In this document: piece by piece, positions 41,556-51,419 of the stretch | How the letters are laid out: every line of letters begins with the position of its first letter | How positions within the stretch are numbered: position 1 is the stretch's first letter | Source of the DNA: CAZBWS01 sp964495705 | Lineage (GTDB): Bacteria; Pseudomonadota; Gammaproteobacteria; HTCC5015 | Assembly (NCBI GenBank): GCA_964495705.1 | Contig: CAZBWS010000006.1 | Coordinates: forward strand, 5,239-69,238 | Direction: 5' to 3' | Length of the DNA: 64,000 nucleotides | The notes under the pieces: generated by a model | The model's input: the letters and a program-made list of their open reading frames with translations, nothing else | The model's database searches: none | What the model was told of the DNA's origin: nothing | Translations under genes and position numbers: made by a program

Positions 41556-43790
41556 ATGTCCGAAATATTTAATCTTCACCTCACTTGCCCCCGTGGTATC
41601 GAGCTTTTACTAGCCGACGAAGCCACAGAGCTGGGCATGGAAAATGCCAAGGCCTTAACCGCTGGAGTCAGTGGCACCGCGACGATCGAGACTGCCTATA
41701 AGATTTGCCTATGGAGCCGTCTAGCCAACCGTGTGTTACTAGTGTTAGAAGAGTTTGAAGCTAAAGAAACGGAAGAGCTGTACCAAACCGTACGCGATAT
41801 AGATTGGTCTGAGCATATGACCGCCAACAGCACATTTTCAATCGTCTTCAACGGCAATGGCTGCGGCATTAACAACACCCACTTTGGCGCCTTGAAAATC
41901 AAAGATGCGATTGTCGACTACTTCCGTGACACGCAAAATCGCCGCCCCTCGGTCGCCAAGGAAAACCCCGACCTGCGCATACATATGTATGTGGAGCGTA
42001 CATCGGCCACGCTGTCCCTAGATTTATCGGGCGAAAGCCTGCACATGCGCGGCTACCGCAAGCAACAAGGCGCTGCGCCCATGAAGGAAAATTTGGCCGC
42101 AGCCATCTTAATCCGCTCCGGCTGGCCCAAGCTAATGAAGGAAGGCAAAGCCCTAACAGACCCCATGTGTGGCGTAGGCACCTTGCTAATCGAAGGAGCG
42201 ATGATGGCGGCAGATATTGCTCCTAATCTTAAACGCCAACACTGGGGCTTTGAAGGCTGGCTGGGGCATGTGCCTCGCCGCTGGGAGAAACTGATTGTTG
42301 AGGCAGAACAACGCGCAAAAATTGGTCTGACTCAAGAGCCTCTGTGGATACGCGGTTATGAAGCCGACCCACGCCTTATTCAACCCGCGCGCAATAACTT
42401 AGAGCGCGCAGGCCTAAGCGACTGGGTCAACATTTATCAGGGCGAACTACAAACCTTCCACCCTCGCCCTAACAAAGGTCAAACAGGCTTAGTCGTAGTC
42501 AACCCTCCCTATGGTGAGCGCCTAGGTGATGCGGCTAGCTTGCTATATCTGTATCAACATCTCGGTGCACGTCTACGCGAAGCCTGCCTAGGCTGGCAAG
42601 CCGGCATCTTCACTGGCAATGCCGATCTGTGTAAGCGCATGGGCCTGCGCAGCCACAAGCAATACGCTTTTATGAACGGCGCCCTGCCGTGTAAGCTAGT
42701 ATTGCTGAATATCGTCAACGCGCAATTTGTGATTGAAAAAAGCGCCTCTGAGCGTTTGATGCTCAAAGCGGAGAAGGCCGCGCAAGCCAATGCAGAAGCT
42801 GGGGAGTCAGGCGCAGAACCAAATACTGGCGAAGCAGAACTTATGCTGTCTGAAGGCGCACAAATGTTTGCTAACCGCTTAAAGAAAAATCTTAAAAAAC
42901 TAGGTAAGTGGGCACGTAAAAATGATATTAGCTGCTACCGCCTGTACGATGCGGATATGCCAGAATACGCCGTCGCTATCGATCGCTACGATGACATGGT
43001 ACACGTACAGGAGTACGCGCCGCCGAAGACCATTGACCCTGCTAAGGCCGAGATACGCCTGCTAGACGTAATCGCCGCTATTCCCAAAGCACTGGATATT
43101 CCCCGTGAACAAATCGTTCTCAAGCGCCGTGAGAAACAAAGCGGTCGCAAACAGTATGAAAAACACGGTGAAGAGAAGCAATTTACTGCGGTGATGGAAG
43201 GTGGCGCTAAACTGCTGGTCAACCTAACCGACTATTTAGATACTGGCCTCTTCCTAGATCATCGCCCCATGCGCTTGCGCATACAGCAAGAAGCCACAGG
43301 CAAGCGCTTCTTAAACCTGTACTGCTACACCGCCACAGCAACGGTACACGCCGCCGTGGGTGGCGCGCGCAGCTCTACCAGCGTAGACCTATCCAACACT
43401 TATTTAGAATGGGGACAAAAAAACCTCAGTATCAACGGCTTTAGCAATAAACACCAGTTGGTGCGCTCTGACGTGCAAGAATGGCTGCAAGAAAACCGTG
43501 AAGAGTTTGACCTCATCTTCATCGACCCGCCAACTTTCTCCAACTCTAAACGCACTGACGATGTGTTCGATATACAACGTGACCACGCGCATATCATCGA
43601 GCTCGCCATGCGCCGCCTCAGCGCCGATGGCACTCTATATTTCTCGAATAATTTTCGTCGCTTTAAAATGGATGACGTGGTTGAGGTGAGATATAAGGTG
43701 GAAGATATTACCAAGCAGACTTTAGATATGGATTTTGAACGCAACCAAAAAATACATAAGGCTTGGAAGATCTCACACAAGAGTTTTTAA
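41556..43790 (+). CDS. rlmKL: Bifunctional 23S rRNA methyltransferase RlmKL
   Basis: 744 residues from ATG 41556 (a TTG at 41544 adds four). The first half has a THUMP domain (about 45-150) and the RlmL methyltransferase with DPMCGVGTLLIEGAMMA and NPPYGERLGD (NPPY makes m2G2445). The second half is RlmK with FLNLYCYTATATVHAA and LIFIDPPTFSNSKR (m7G2069). Length and order match E. coli RlmKL. A Glu/Ala-rich linker (about 410-440) joins the halves. Confidence 0.97.
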   Translation: MSEIFNLHLTCPRGIELLLADEATELGMENAKALTAGVSGTATIETAYKICLWSRLANRVLLVLEEFEAKETEELYQTVRDIDWSEHMTANSTFSIVFNGNGCGINNTHFGALKIKDAIVDYFRDTQNRRPSVAKENPDLRIHMYVERTSATLSLDLSGESLHMRGYRKQQGAAPMKENLAAAILIRSGWPKLMKEGKALTDPMCGVGTLLIEGAMMAADIAPNLKRQHWGFEGWLGHVPRRWEKLIVEAEQRAKIGLTQEPLWIRGYEADPRLIQPARNNLERAGLSDWVNIYQGELQTFHPRPNKGQTGLVVVNPPYGERLGDAASLLYLYQHLGARLREACLGWQAGIFTGNADLCKRMGLRSHKQYAFMNGALPCKLVLLNIVNAQFVIEKSASERLMLKAEKAAQANAEAGESGAEPNTGEAELMLSEGAQMFANRLKKNLKKLGKWARKNDISCYRLYDADMPEYAVAIDRYDDMVHVQEYAPPKTIDPAKAEIRLLDVIAAIPKALDIPREQIVLKRREKQSGRKQYEKHGEEKQFTAVMEGGAKLLVNLTDYLDTGLFLDHRPMRLRIQQEATGKRFLNLYCYTATATVHAAVGGARSSTSVDLSNTYLEWGQKNLSINGFSNKHQLVRSDVQEWLQENREEFDLIFIDPPTFSNSKRTDDVFDIQRDHAHIIELAMRRLSADGTLYFSNNFRRFKMDDVVEVRYKVEDITKQTLDMDFERNQKIHKAWKISHKSF

Positions 43791-43806
43791 GGCCTTTGCT
43801 GAAGCT

Positions 43807-45636
43807 TTATTTCAAGAACTCTGAATTGAGCTTTATGGCTCGTAGTAAGTTTTTATGGCTCGGCTGCTCTTCAGCTAAAATTTGATAGTTAGCATCGTGC
43901 ACTTGTTTAATGCCACTACCGTATAACACCTCGGTTTTATTGCCATCATATAGAGCAAACTTGGACCAACTACTTAGCATCAATAGCTTATGATCTTTGC
44001 GATGATCTAAAGGCCAGCCCTGGCTGTATAAACTATAATCACCTTCACAGCCCACTAAATCTCTTAATAAAGTAGGAGCTACATCGACATGGCTACTTAA
44101 ATGAGTATAAGTAGAGGCAGCTTTATCGGGATATATAATAGCCATAGGCACCTTAGCTTGCCACTCAGAAAAATTACTATTGTGCCCCCAAGCATTGCTC
44201 TTAGTATCATTGAATTCTTGGCCGTGATCACTCGTAAATACAATAATAGTGTTATCTCGCTCCCCAGATTCATCCAATGTGGCTAACGCTTTGGCAATCA
44301 AGCTATCTATAAAGTAGGCTGAATTTTTATAGCGATTTAGAAAAGGCTCTCGATCTGTCGAACCACTCAAGCGTAGATAAGACACATTTTTCAAACTAGG
44401 GGTAAATTTCAACTCAGCATCTGGAGGAATTGCATAACCGTGCGCTGCATCAAATTTCAATAGACCGAAAAAAGGCTTGTCCGGATCTCGCTCTTGCATG
44501 AAGGTATCAAAGCGACGTGCCACCTCCCTATCTCGTTCAACCTTATTATTGCCTTTTGTTCTCAAGGTTATTTTTTCACGTATAGATGCAAAAACTGTTT
44601 TATCAAACTCAGGGTTAGTTAGGCGACCACTGGCATAAACACCAAATTCATAGCCTTGATCATTTAAAGTATCAATCAATAGAGGCGGCTTATTTTCGCT
44701 CAACATAACATGCCAATAACTGCCAAACACTCCGTAAAACAAACCAAATATACCAAAACGTGTGGCGTTACCCGTGCTGTAATGATTTAAAAATTGCGAG
44801 CCTTGATTAACTAAGTGATATGTATTCGGCATCACTGATTGATCATTAGCAACATCAAAACGCAGGGAATCGACAATAATAAATAATACGTTTTTCTGCT
44901 TGTGTGACGGTGTAGGACAACTAAAATTATTTTTAGGGTAATTAAGTAAACCCTTTGCTGATGCTTTGACTTTCAGTGAAGAGGATTCTGGCACCCAGCC
45001 ACGTTTGCTTAAAAACCCTTTCACTGTCAATGGCTGAGCCCAGGGAATCATAGGTAATAGCTTAACAACAGGGCTGTAGGACTTAACATCGGCCCATGCA
45101 TATAATGTTTGCCCAGATAACATCATCACAAAAGTCAGCGTCCATGCCCACTTACCTGAACCCTGCTTCAATCGTGTCAGCTGTTTAGCGAGCCAAACAC
45201 ATAGCCCAGAGACTATAAAGACGAGAATCACCAACAAACCCGCTAAGAGAAAGTCTTTACCGGAAAACTCAAAAACATCGCCAACCCCTCCCCCTGCAAA
45301 CAGCCCCCAAACCATGCTATTTAAATGAAATCGATATAACTCAAACACCTTTATATCAATAATTAGTACACATAAAAACGCGCTAACAGCTATCGTGGAT
45401 AAGCATAAAAAAAATGCTCTACTAGGTATCAACTGACTCAACAACAAGACGGGTAATAGGGCTAAAAAAGCTATAAATGTAAAATGCCCAAATAAAGCCA
45501 ATACTATAAACAGCTGTGCAAGGCCTTCACGGGGAAAGCCAGTACCTTTAAAGTAGAACAAGCTAATTACGCTTGCAACAACACCCGTGGCAAGGGTGAT
45601 CCAAAATAACCAGTGACGAAGAAGTTGTCTATTCAT
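43807..45636 (-). CDS. yejM: YejM/LapC-like membrane protein with sulfatase-fold domain
   Basis: A 609-residue protein with five N-terminal membrane spans of the DUF3413 type (GHFTFIAFLALLPVLL, IDIKVFELYRFHLNSMVW) and a periplasmic sulfatase-like domain. NVLFIIVDSLRFDVA, STGNATRFGIFGLFYGVFG and TIIVFTSDHGQEFND are the domain landmarks. In E. coli YejM (LapC/PbgA) controls LPS synthesis through LapB/FtsH and LpxC and contacts LPS. Its start overlaps the hldE stop (ATGA), so an LPS enzyme and a likely LPS regulator are made together. Confidence 0.88.
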   Translation of the reverse strand: MNRQLLRHWLFWITLATGVVASVISLFYFKGTGFPREGLAQLFIVLALFGHFTFIAFLALLPVLLLSQLIPSRAFFLCLSTIAVSAFLCVLIIDIKVFELYRFHLNSMVWGLFAGGGVGDVFEFSGKDFLLAGLLVILVFIVSGLCVWLAKQLTRLKQGSGKWAWTLTFVMMLSGQTLYAWADVKSYSPVVKLLPMIPWAQPLTVKGFLSKRGWVPESSSLKVKASAKGLLNYPKNNFSCPTPSHKQKNVLFIIVDSLRFDVANDQSVMPNTYHLVNQGSQFLNHYSTGNATRFGIFGLFYGVFGSYWHVMLSENKPPLLIDTLNDQGYEFGVYASGRLTNPEFDKTVFASIREKITLRTKGNNKVERDREVARRFDTFMQERDPDKPFFGLLKFDAAHGYAIPPDAELKFTPSLKNVSYLRLSGSTDREPFLNRYKNSAYFIDSLIAKALATLDESGERDNTIIVFTSDHGQEFNDTKSNAWGHNSNFSEWQAKVPMAIIYPDKAASTYTHLSSHVDVAPTLLRDLVGCEGDYSLYSQGWPLDHRKDHKLLMLSSWSKFALYDGNKTEVLYGSGIKQVHDANYQILAEEQPSHKNLLRAIKLNSEFLK

Positions 45637-47054
45637 TCTTTAATAGACCGGATAATCGAACTCGTTGAGCAGCCATCTATAAACTCAAGTACCTTAACCT
45701 CACCACCGTTGGCAATAACCACATCACTACCAACAATGTCTTCGGGCTTATAGTCTCCACCTTTGACCAATACATCAGGTACACACGCTTCTATCAAGCG
45801 TTGAGGCGTATCCTCTGAAAAGGGCACAACCCAATCAACATTTTTTAACCCTGCAACGACAGACATACGGCGATCGATGGTATTTATCGGGCGTTCTTCC
45901 CCTTTTAAACGCTTCACCGATTCATCAGAATTAAGCGCCACTATTAACCGGTCACCCAGCTCTGCAGCCTCTGCAAGGTAAGCTACATGCCCAGCATGTA
46001 GAATATCAAAACAGCCATTAGTAAATACAATTTTCTCCCCTGACATTTTTGCCTGAACAAGTAAATCGCTCAACGCTGTAGCACTGACCACACCACGATC
46101 TAGGGGGGCATGTTCTAACATGGCTTGTTGTAATTCGGTGGTATTTACTGTCGATGTACCCAATTTACCCACAACCACACCTGCGGCTAAATTGGATAAT
46201 TGGACAGCCTCTTTTAAATCTACTCCTGTCGCTAAAGAGGCAGCTAACGTTGCTATAACAGTGTCCCCTGCACCTGTCACGTCAAAAACTTCCCTTGCTT
46301 TTGTGGGCTGTACGTAAACCTCATGATTGCGTTGAAAAAGCACCATACCTTTCTCGCTGCGTGTAACAAGCAAGGCATCTAAGTCCAAGCTATCACATAA
46401 GCCGGCGCCTTTAGCCATAAATTCTTCTTCGCTTATACAAGGCCCAACCACGGCTTCAAACTCTGCTTGGTTAGGCGTAAGCAGTGTTGCTCCTTTATAA
46501 ATACTATAATCACTCCCCTTGGGGTCAATCAACACAGCCTTGCCTGAGTCTCTTGCTGCTCGAATTAGACTCTGATGGTCACGCAAAGTACCTTTACTAT
46601 AATCCGAGAGAACAACCGTATCACAGGACTCAAGTAACGATTTGTATTGGTCAAATGCTTGCTGCTGTCCCGCATTAATAAAACCGTCCTCAAAATCCAG
46701 CCTAATAAGCTGCTGATTCTGGCTAATAACCCTAAGCTTAGTGATGGTATGGTTACCATCGACTGGCAACAGAGAGTGCTGGATATTTTCATCATCGAGC
46801 AATACCCTTAAACTATCTGCTGGTTCATCTTCACCGACGACACTTAGCAACTGCACTTTGCTTCCCAGACGGGCAACGCTTAAACCAACATTACCAGCGC
46901 CGCCAAGCCTATTTTCTATATTATTAACATTAACAACTGGAACAGGAGCCTCTGGAGATATACGGGAAATGTCACCATGCCAATAGCGATCCAGCATTAA
47001 ATCACCAAACACCAAAACTGATGCAGAGCTAAAGTCAGGGATACGTAGCTTCAT
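45633..47054 (-). CDS. hldE: Bifunctional heptose-7-phosphate kinase / heptose-1-phosphate adenylyltransferase
   Basis: A 473-residue HldE. The N-terminal ribokinase-like kinase has VLVFGDLMLDRYWHGD, NRLGGAGNVGLSVARLG and DVTGAGDTVIATLA (catalytic Asp). The C-terminal nucleotidyltransferase has FTNGCFDILHAGHVAYL (HxGH) and VKGGDYKPEDIVG. It makes ADP-D-glycero-beta-D-manno-heptose precursors for the LPS inner core, feeding the GT9 enzyme encoded at 39144. Confidence 0.98.
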   Translation of the reverse strand: MKLRIPDFSSASVLVFGDLMLDRYWHGDISRISPEAPVPVVNVNNIENRLGGAGNVGLSVARLGSKVQLLSVVGEDEPADSLRVLLDDENIQHSLLPVDGNHTITKLRVISQNQQLIRLDFEDGFINAGQQQAFDQYKSLLESCDTVVLSDYSKGTLRDHQSLIRAARDSGKAVLIDPKGSDYSIYKGATLLTPNQAEFEAVVGPCISEEEFMAKGAGLCDSLDLDALLVTRSEKGMVLFQRNHEVYVQPTKAREVFDVTGAGDTVIATLAASLATGVDLKEAVQLSNLAAGVVVGKLGTSTVNTTELQQAMLEHAPLDRGVVSATALSDLLVQAKMSGEKIVFTNGCFDILHAGHVAYLAEAAELGDRLIVALNSDESVKRLKGEERPINTIDRRMSVVAGLKNVDWVVPFSEDTPQRLIEACVPDVLVKGGDYKPEDIVGSDVVIANGGEVKVLEFIDGCSTSSIIRSIKE

Positions 47055-47240
47055 GTATTAAAACCTTATAAGTAAACTCATGATATATGACGAAGAATTG
47101 ATCAGGATATTCTGTGCCATTTGTTAGCATATACATGATAAAATAGTGTAAGTGATGATACCATCAAAAGTTAATTGCTCTGTTAATTCTTACATTTGGC
47201 ATCTCTACAGAAGCTAACCCTACGTAAAAAGTTAATTCAC

Positions 47241-48074
47241 ATGACGTCATATGTAATACAAAGCAAAAACACGATTAGTGATGAAGTATTACAGCTTGCA
47301 GAGTCTCTTCTGAGCTGCACTTCGCCCTGTGAACACTCATTGCTAATAAAAAAGAAAGCCACTAAGAAGCGCTCAAGGCATGTCTACAAAGCAGAGTTAA
47401 ACAATACTGTTTACTACTTCAAAATGTATACCAATCACAGCGTATTGAAATTTTTACAGGAAATACCTAGGGGCTCAAGAGCAAGCCGAGCTTTTGACAT
47501 GTCAGTCACTTTAAAAAGTAAAGGCTTTAAGCTCGCCCAGCCTGTTGCTGCCTTCACAAATAAAATAGGCGCTGAATATAGGCGCAGTGTATTCATTACA
47601 GAAGAGTTGGCAGGGGAGGACTTCTTACATCGTTTCATAGAAGATACGCCAAATAGCGCCCAGACTGAGATTGCAGGACGACTTCTAGCACTGTACAAAC
47701 AACTAATCGACCAGAAAATCTATCACAAAGACCTAAATCTGACCAATTGTCGGATGATAGACAACCAGCTTCATTTGATAGATGTTGACGATATTAGGAA
47801 GGTATTTTTTTTCCACCCTTTTAACCTGGTTTCAAACTTCTCAAAGCAAAACATAGCTTTAGTCTTACTAATGGCCAGATATCCGCAAACATGGTTCAAA
47901 AACACCCATAGAGAGGAGATGATTAGAAACCTTTGCAATCGCTACCTGCCTGACTTTTGTACGCCGATGCTACTATCATTTATCTCCACACAAGGCTTCA
48001 AGAAAGCTCAACAGTTTGTTTCGGGGCCAGAGCAGCAAGAAGCCTTAAGAAAGCTAGTAGCGGAAACTAAGTAA
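47241..48074 (+). CDS. LPS core kinase-like protein (Kdo/WaaP/InaA fold)
   Basis: 277 residues from ATG 47241; a TTG at 47196 in the same frame lacks support. The kinase-like core is visible: RHVYKAELNNTVYYFKMY (ATP-binding lysine), SVFITEELAGEDFLHRFI, QKIYHKDLNLTNCRMI (catalytic HxDLN) and LHLIDVDDIRK (metal-binding Asp). It resembles lipopolysaccharide kinases of the WaaP/InaA group and is distinct from kdkA. It probably phosphorylates a core sugar, in the same region as the CDP-glycerol genes. AT-rich. Confidence 0.82.
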   Translation: MTSYVIQSKNTISDEVLQLAESLLSCTSPCEHSLLIKKKATKKRSRHVYKAELNNTVYYFKMYTNHSVLKFLQEIPRGSRASRAFDMSVTLKSKGFKLAQPVAAFTNKIGAEYRRSVFITEELAGEDFLHRFIEDTPNSAQTEIAGRLLALYKQLIDQKIYHKDLNLTNCRMIDNQLHLIDVDDIRKVFFFHPFNLVSNFSKQNIALVLLMARYPQTWFKNTHREEMIRNLCNRYLPDFCTPMLLSFISTQGFKKAQQFVSGPEQQEALRKLVAETK

Positions 48075-48181
48075 TCCGCTTAACATTTGCTATAAGGTGC
48101 ATGCCCTCTGACACCAGCACGTCGACAGTGAGCGCCAACTATTATAATCTTCACTTCAGCCTAGAAAAAAGCTAGCCACTT

Positions 48182-49273
48182 ATGTCTCTTTTTGTAATTT
48201 TTGATGTTCCACACACTTACTATCTGCCACAGTACACGCCGGTAATTCAGCAGTTGCAGTCAACTGGCGGGCGGTGCGCATTAATGCTCTACCATGACAA
48301 TAACGATAGTGACTTAAAAAGAAAAATAGCGGCATCCTTAGGCTTGGACACTTACTGGGCCCAGAATGAAGAAGAGGCAGCAAATATATACAACAAAAAA
48401 TCTCCTGACTGGATCATTTTTGGCAATGACTTCAAGCAGATAGGGGGTATATCCGCATCAACTCGTTCAGCGCTTATTTATCATGGCTCTGGCACGGGGG
48501 CCAAGGCCTCCTCTCTCTCGTCAGGCCTGTCTGAGTATGATGTCCGCTTTGTATCTGGACCAGGGCGTATGAAAATATTCTCAGAGCGCTTTCCTAAGGT
48601 GAAGCTGTATGAGGTTGGCTTTGCCAAGCTTGACTCCCTAAGGCACGCAGACACGGCGGATTCCCTATGCTTAAATCTAAACGATCTAGGACTCGACCCT
48701 GACAAGAAAACGATTCTATACGCTCCAACGTTCTACCCTAGCTCTATTGAAAACATGTCTGAGGGCTTTCCTGAGGAATTTAAAGAGTACAATATACTGA
48801 TCAAGGCGCATGACTTCACCTTGCATAAAAAGAAATATACAGGCCAGCTTAAGCAATTAATGAAATGGTCTGAGGCAAGCAATGTTTATCTAGCCGAAGA
48901 CCATGAATTCTCACTCGTACCATTTATGGCCACTGCAGACATAATGGTAAGTGACACCTCTTCTGCCATTTTTGAATTTACTTCTTTAAATAAACCCGTC
49001 GTCATTTGTAATTTCCCCCACTTAAGGTGGAGCTATCGAGGGGTTTTTAAATATCGACTCAATAAGCGTATGGACCCCTCGACATTACATTACAGAGAAG
49101 TCGCTGAAAGTGTAGACAGCTACTTGAAATTGAAAAGCGCTGTTGAAGCACACATTGATAACCCTGCGCTATTAGAAGGTATACGCATGAAATATGCCGA
49201 AGAGATCATGGGAAACATGGACGGCAACGCTGCTAAGCGAATCTGTAATATACTAAATACGAGCTTCTCATGA
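48182..49273 (+). CDS. CDP-glycerol glycerophosphotransferase-like protein (copy 1)
   Basis: A 363-residue protein of the Glyphos_transf/TagF-like fold. LIYHGSGTGAKASS, KTILYAPTFYPSS, YNILIKAHDF and MATADIMVSDTSSAIFEFTSLNKPVVICNFP are the two-lobed glycosyltransferase-B landmarks of this family. It would transfer glycerol phosphate, or a related polyol phosphate, from a CDP-activated donor to a glycan. It overlaps the next, homologous gene by four bases. AT-rich, as is common for transferred surface-polysaccharide genes. Confidence 0.88.
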   Translation: MSLFVIFDVPHTYYLPQYTPVIQQLQSTGGRCALMLYHDNNDSDLKRKIAASLGLDTYWAQNEEEAANIYNKKSPDWIIFGNDFKQIGGISASTRSALIYHGSGTGAKASSLSSGLSEYDVRFVSGPGRMKIFSERFPKVKLYEVGFAKLDSLRHADTADSLCLNLNDLGLDPDKKTILYAPTFYPSSIENMSEGFPEEFKEYNILIKAHDFTLHKKKYTGQLKQLMKWSEASNVYLAEDHEFSLVPFMATADIMVSDTSSAIFEFTSLNKPVVICNFPHLRWSYRGVFKYRLNKRMDPSTLHYREVAESVDSYLKLKSAVEAHIDNPALLEGIRMKYAEEIMGNMDGNAAKRICNILNTSFS

Positions 49274-50322
49274 GCCAGTCTAATTATCGTTTTTTATTCT
49301 ATGTCACACTCTCTTATTCCTATCCTATCCTTCGCCCGATAGAAGCTGAATTAAAAAAACGAGGCTGTGAAGTTGTGTGGTTTGTACGCCAAGGCAGTGA
49401 AGCCGAGCAATTCACCCATAGCTTGGAACACTCTATCAATACAATTGAGGCAGCAAAAGATTTCGATGCGGATGCATTAATTGCCCCTGGCAATAATATT
49501 CCATCTTTTTTCCCTGGCATTAAAGTACAAGTTTTTCATGGCTTTAACTCAGGCAAGAAAAACACCTTGAAGGTAAGAGGCTATTTTGACCTTTATTGTA
49601 GCGAGTGTTCCAGCTCGACTGCCGAGCTCAATGCTCAGAGGCAGAAAAATGTGACATTTGATGTTGTCGAAACAGGCTGGCCAAAGCTAGACCCTTTATT
49701 CACGCTTCACCCCCATACTGAAAGATATAAAGACAGCGATCGAAAAGTCATACTGTATGCACCGACTTTTTCTCCAAGCCTCACAAGCACATACGCATTA
49801 CATGAAGAAATAAAGTCTCTCAGCCAGAATGAAAACTGGTTGTGGTTAGTTAAGTTCCACCCCAAGGTGTCAAAAGAGGAGTTTCAGCTCTACCAATCTT
49901 TAGAAAGTGACACATTAAAAATAGTAGAGACCAGCGAAATAATCCCTCTTCTTCAGGCCGCAGACGTGCTACTTTCAGACACTTCATCAATCATTTCTGA
50001 ATTTGCATTCCAAACAAAACCCGCTGTTAGCTTTAGAAACAGGGCGCCAGACCAGTGGTTAATAAACTTTGAAGAATCTAGTGATTTGAAAAAGAGCATA
50101 GAGAGAGCGCTTGGAGCATCACCAGAACACCTTGAGCTTATACAGCAACACTTTAAACAAATACACCCGTTTCAAGATGGGCAGTCGAGTAAGAGAGTAG
50201 CCGACGCTGCCATTGAAATGATCAACAGCGGTATTTCTCATTTAGAGAAAAAGCCAAAGAACTATTTTCGAGACTTTAAAGTGTATAGAGAGTTAAAAAA
50301 GGCCCAGCGCAAGATCAACTAA
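49270..50322 (+). CDS. CDP-glycerol glycerophosphotransferase-like protein (copy 2)
   Basis: A 350-residue homologue of the preceding gene. VQVFHGFNSGKKNTL, KVILYAPTFSPSL, WLWLVKFHPKVSKEE and LLQAADVLLSDTSSIISEFAFQTKPAVSF align with it block by block, but identity is modest, so this is not a recent duplication. The two may act in turn on the same acceptor. The last 8 bases overlap tail-to-tail with the minus-strand cytidylyltransferase gene. Confidence 0.88.
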   Translation: MSQSNYRFLFYVTLSYSYPILRPIEAELKKRGCEVVWFVRQGSEAEQFTHSLEHSINTIEAAKDFDADALIAPGNNIPSFFPGIKVQVFHGFNSGKKNTLKVRGYFDLYCSECSSSTAELNAQRQKNVTFDVVETGWPKLDPLFTLHPHTERYKDSDRKVILYAPTFSPSLTSTYALHEEIKSLSQNENWLWLVKFHPKVSKEEFQLYQSLESDTLKIVETSEIIPLLQAADVLLSDTSSIISEFAFQTKPAVSFRNRAPDQWLINFEESSDLKKSIERALGASPEHLELIQQHFKQIHPFQDGQSSKRVADAAIEMINSGISHLEKKPKNYFRDFKVYRELKKAQRKIN

Positions 50323-50821
50323 AGTCTTTCGATATTTCTTGTAGCAGATCTAAGGCGCTTTTGATTTTTTCAATTTTTTTGCTATCAAACTCTGTCAGCA
50401 ATTGCTTGATTTCAGTAGTGGATATGTCAGTTGTACGTGGAAGGTATTGAACAGAACAGAGCTCTTTAAGCTCATCAAACTGCCCCTCCCAATCATCGCC
50501 CATAGAAAAGACGTCCACTTCATACTTAATTATATCCGCCTTTTTTTGCCCCCAGTCATGCTCCGGGATAACTTGATCAACAAACTTTGACGAAGCGACA
50601 ATTTCTGCGCGCTGTGCATGTGGAATCAAGCAACGTTTGCCTTTTTTGGCATTAAATTCATCCGTAGAGACGCCCACAATCAAATAGTCGCCTAAGGCTT
50701 TCAACCTTTTTAGAAGCCGAACATGTCCAACATGAAAAAGATCAAAGGTGCCGTAGGTAAGAACTACTTGTTTAATTCCTTTTTTCCCTGATAATTCAGG
50801 GTTTTTATTAGATGTCTCCAA
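50315..50821 (-). CDS. Glycerol-3-phosphate cytidylyltransferase-like (TagD family)
   Basis: A 168-residue nucleotidyltransferase. VVLTYGTFDLFHVGHVRLLKRLKALGD is the HxGH CTP-binding motif, VGVSTDEFNAKKGK holds the conserved lysine, and RTTDISTTEIK fits the R-T-x-G-I-S-T-T signature with variation. Members make CDP-glycerol (TagD) or similar CDP-activated small molecules. It overlaps licD by 14 bases and faces two glycerophosphotransferase-like genes, so CDP-glycerol is the likely product. Confidence 0.88.
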   Translation of the reverse strand: METSNKNPELSGKKGIKQVVLTYGTFDLFHVGHVRLLKRLKALGDYLIVGVSTDEFNAKKGKRCLIPHAQRAEIVASSKFVDQVIPEHDWGQKKADIIKYEVDVFSMGDDWEGQFDELKELCSVQYLPRTTDISTTEIKQLLTEFDSKKIEKIKSALDLLQEISKDFS

Positions 50822-51419
50822 CTACCGACCCCTCGTCCTTGGCACAACACCATTCTTTCACTGGTGTTTTCCAGTCACCATACTTTAATGTCAAATACGC
50901 CTCGGGGTCTGAGGGAACCTTAAAGGGGTAGCCTAAAAATGTCACTACATCATAGGCGTTGTAATGTGACTTCGGGGCTTTCATGACTTTTTTATTCGCC
51001 GCCCAATATATGTGTTTTTCATCGCTATACTTCACAAATATATCTAAGACAATGGGCTTATGGCCTTTAAAGGAGGTAGCAGACCTTAAATAAGAGGACC
51101 ACAATTTAACTTTGAATATCCTTCTCTGCCCTTTTTGAAAGACATATGAATTTTTCAAAAAAGAACGTGCTGAAATTTTATGCCCCTTGGACCACAGCCT
51201 CGGTAGAATCCTCTCTACCAACGAAGCATCAGGGGACATTATTGATATATCCAGATCATGATCCCAGGGTAGTAAATCACCTTCCCGGATCAGCCCTAGT
51301 AAGGTACCACCTTCTAGGTGATAAGTAACATTATGTTCGTCCAATAACCTGACCGTATCAAAAAGAACCTTTAAAGCCTCTCTCCTTTTTTTTTCTATCG
51401 TTGTATCGTAACCAGCCAT
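50808..51419 (-). CDS. LicD-family phosphotransferase
   Basis: A 203-residue LicD protein. TYHLEGGTLLGLIREGDLLPWDHDLDISIM (about residues 31-60) is the family signature, with the D-x-D metal site. LicD enzymes attach phosphorylcholine or another phospho-substituent from a CDP donor to cell-surface glycans. The gene overlaps the O-antigen ligase stop by one base and the cytidylyltransferase start by 14 bases, so all three are one transcription unit. Confidence 0.9.
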   Translation of the reverse strand: MAGYDTTIEKKRREALKVLFDTVRLLDEHNVTYHLEGGTLLGLIREGDLLPWDHDLDISIMSPDASLVERILPRLWSKGHKISARSFLKNSYVFQKGQRRIFKVKLWSSYLRSATSFKGHKPIVLDIFVKYSDEKHIYWAANKKVMKAPKSHYNAYDVVTFLGYPFKVPSDPEAYLTLKYGDWKTPVKEWCCAKDEGSVVGDI

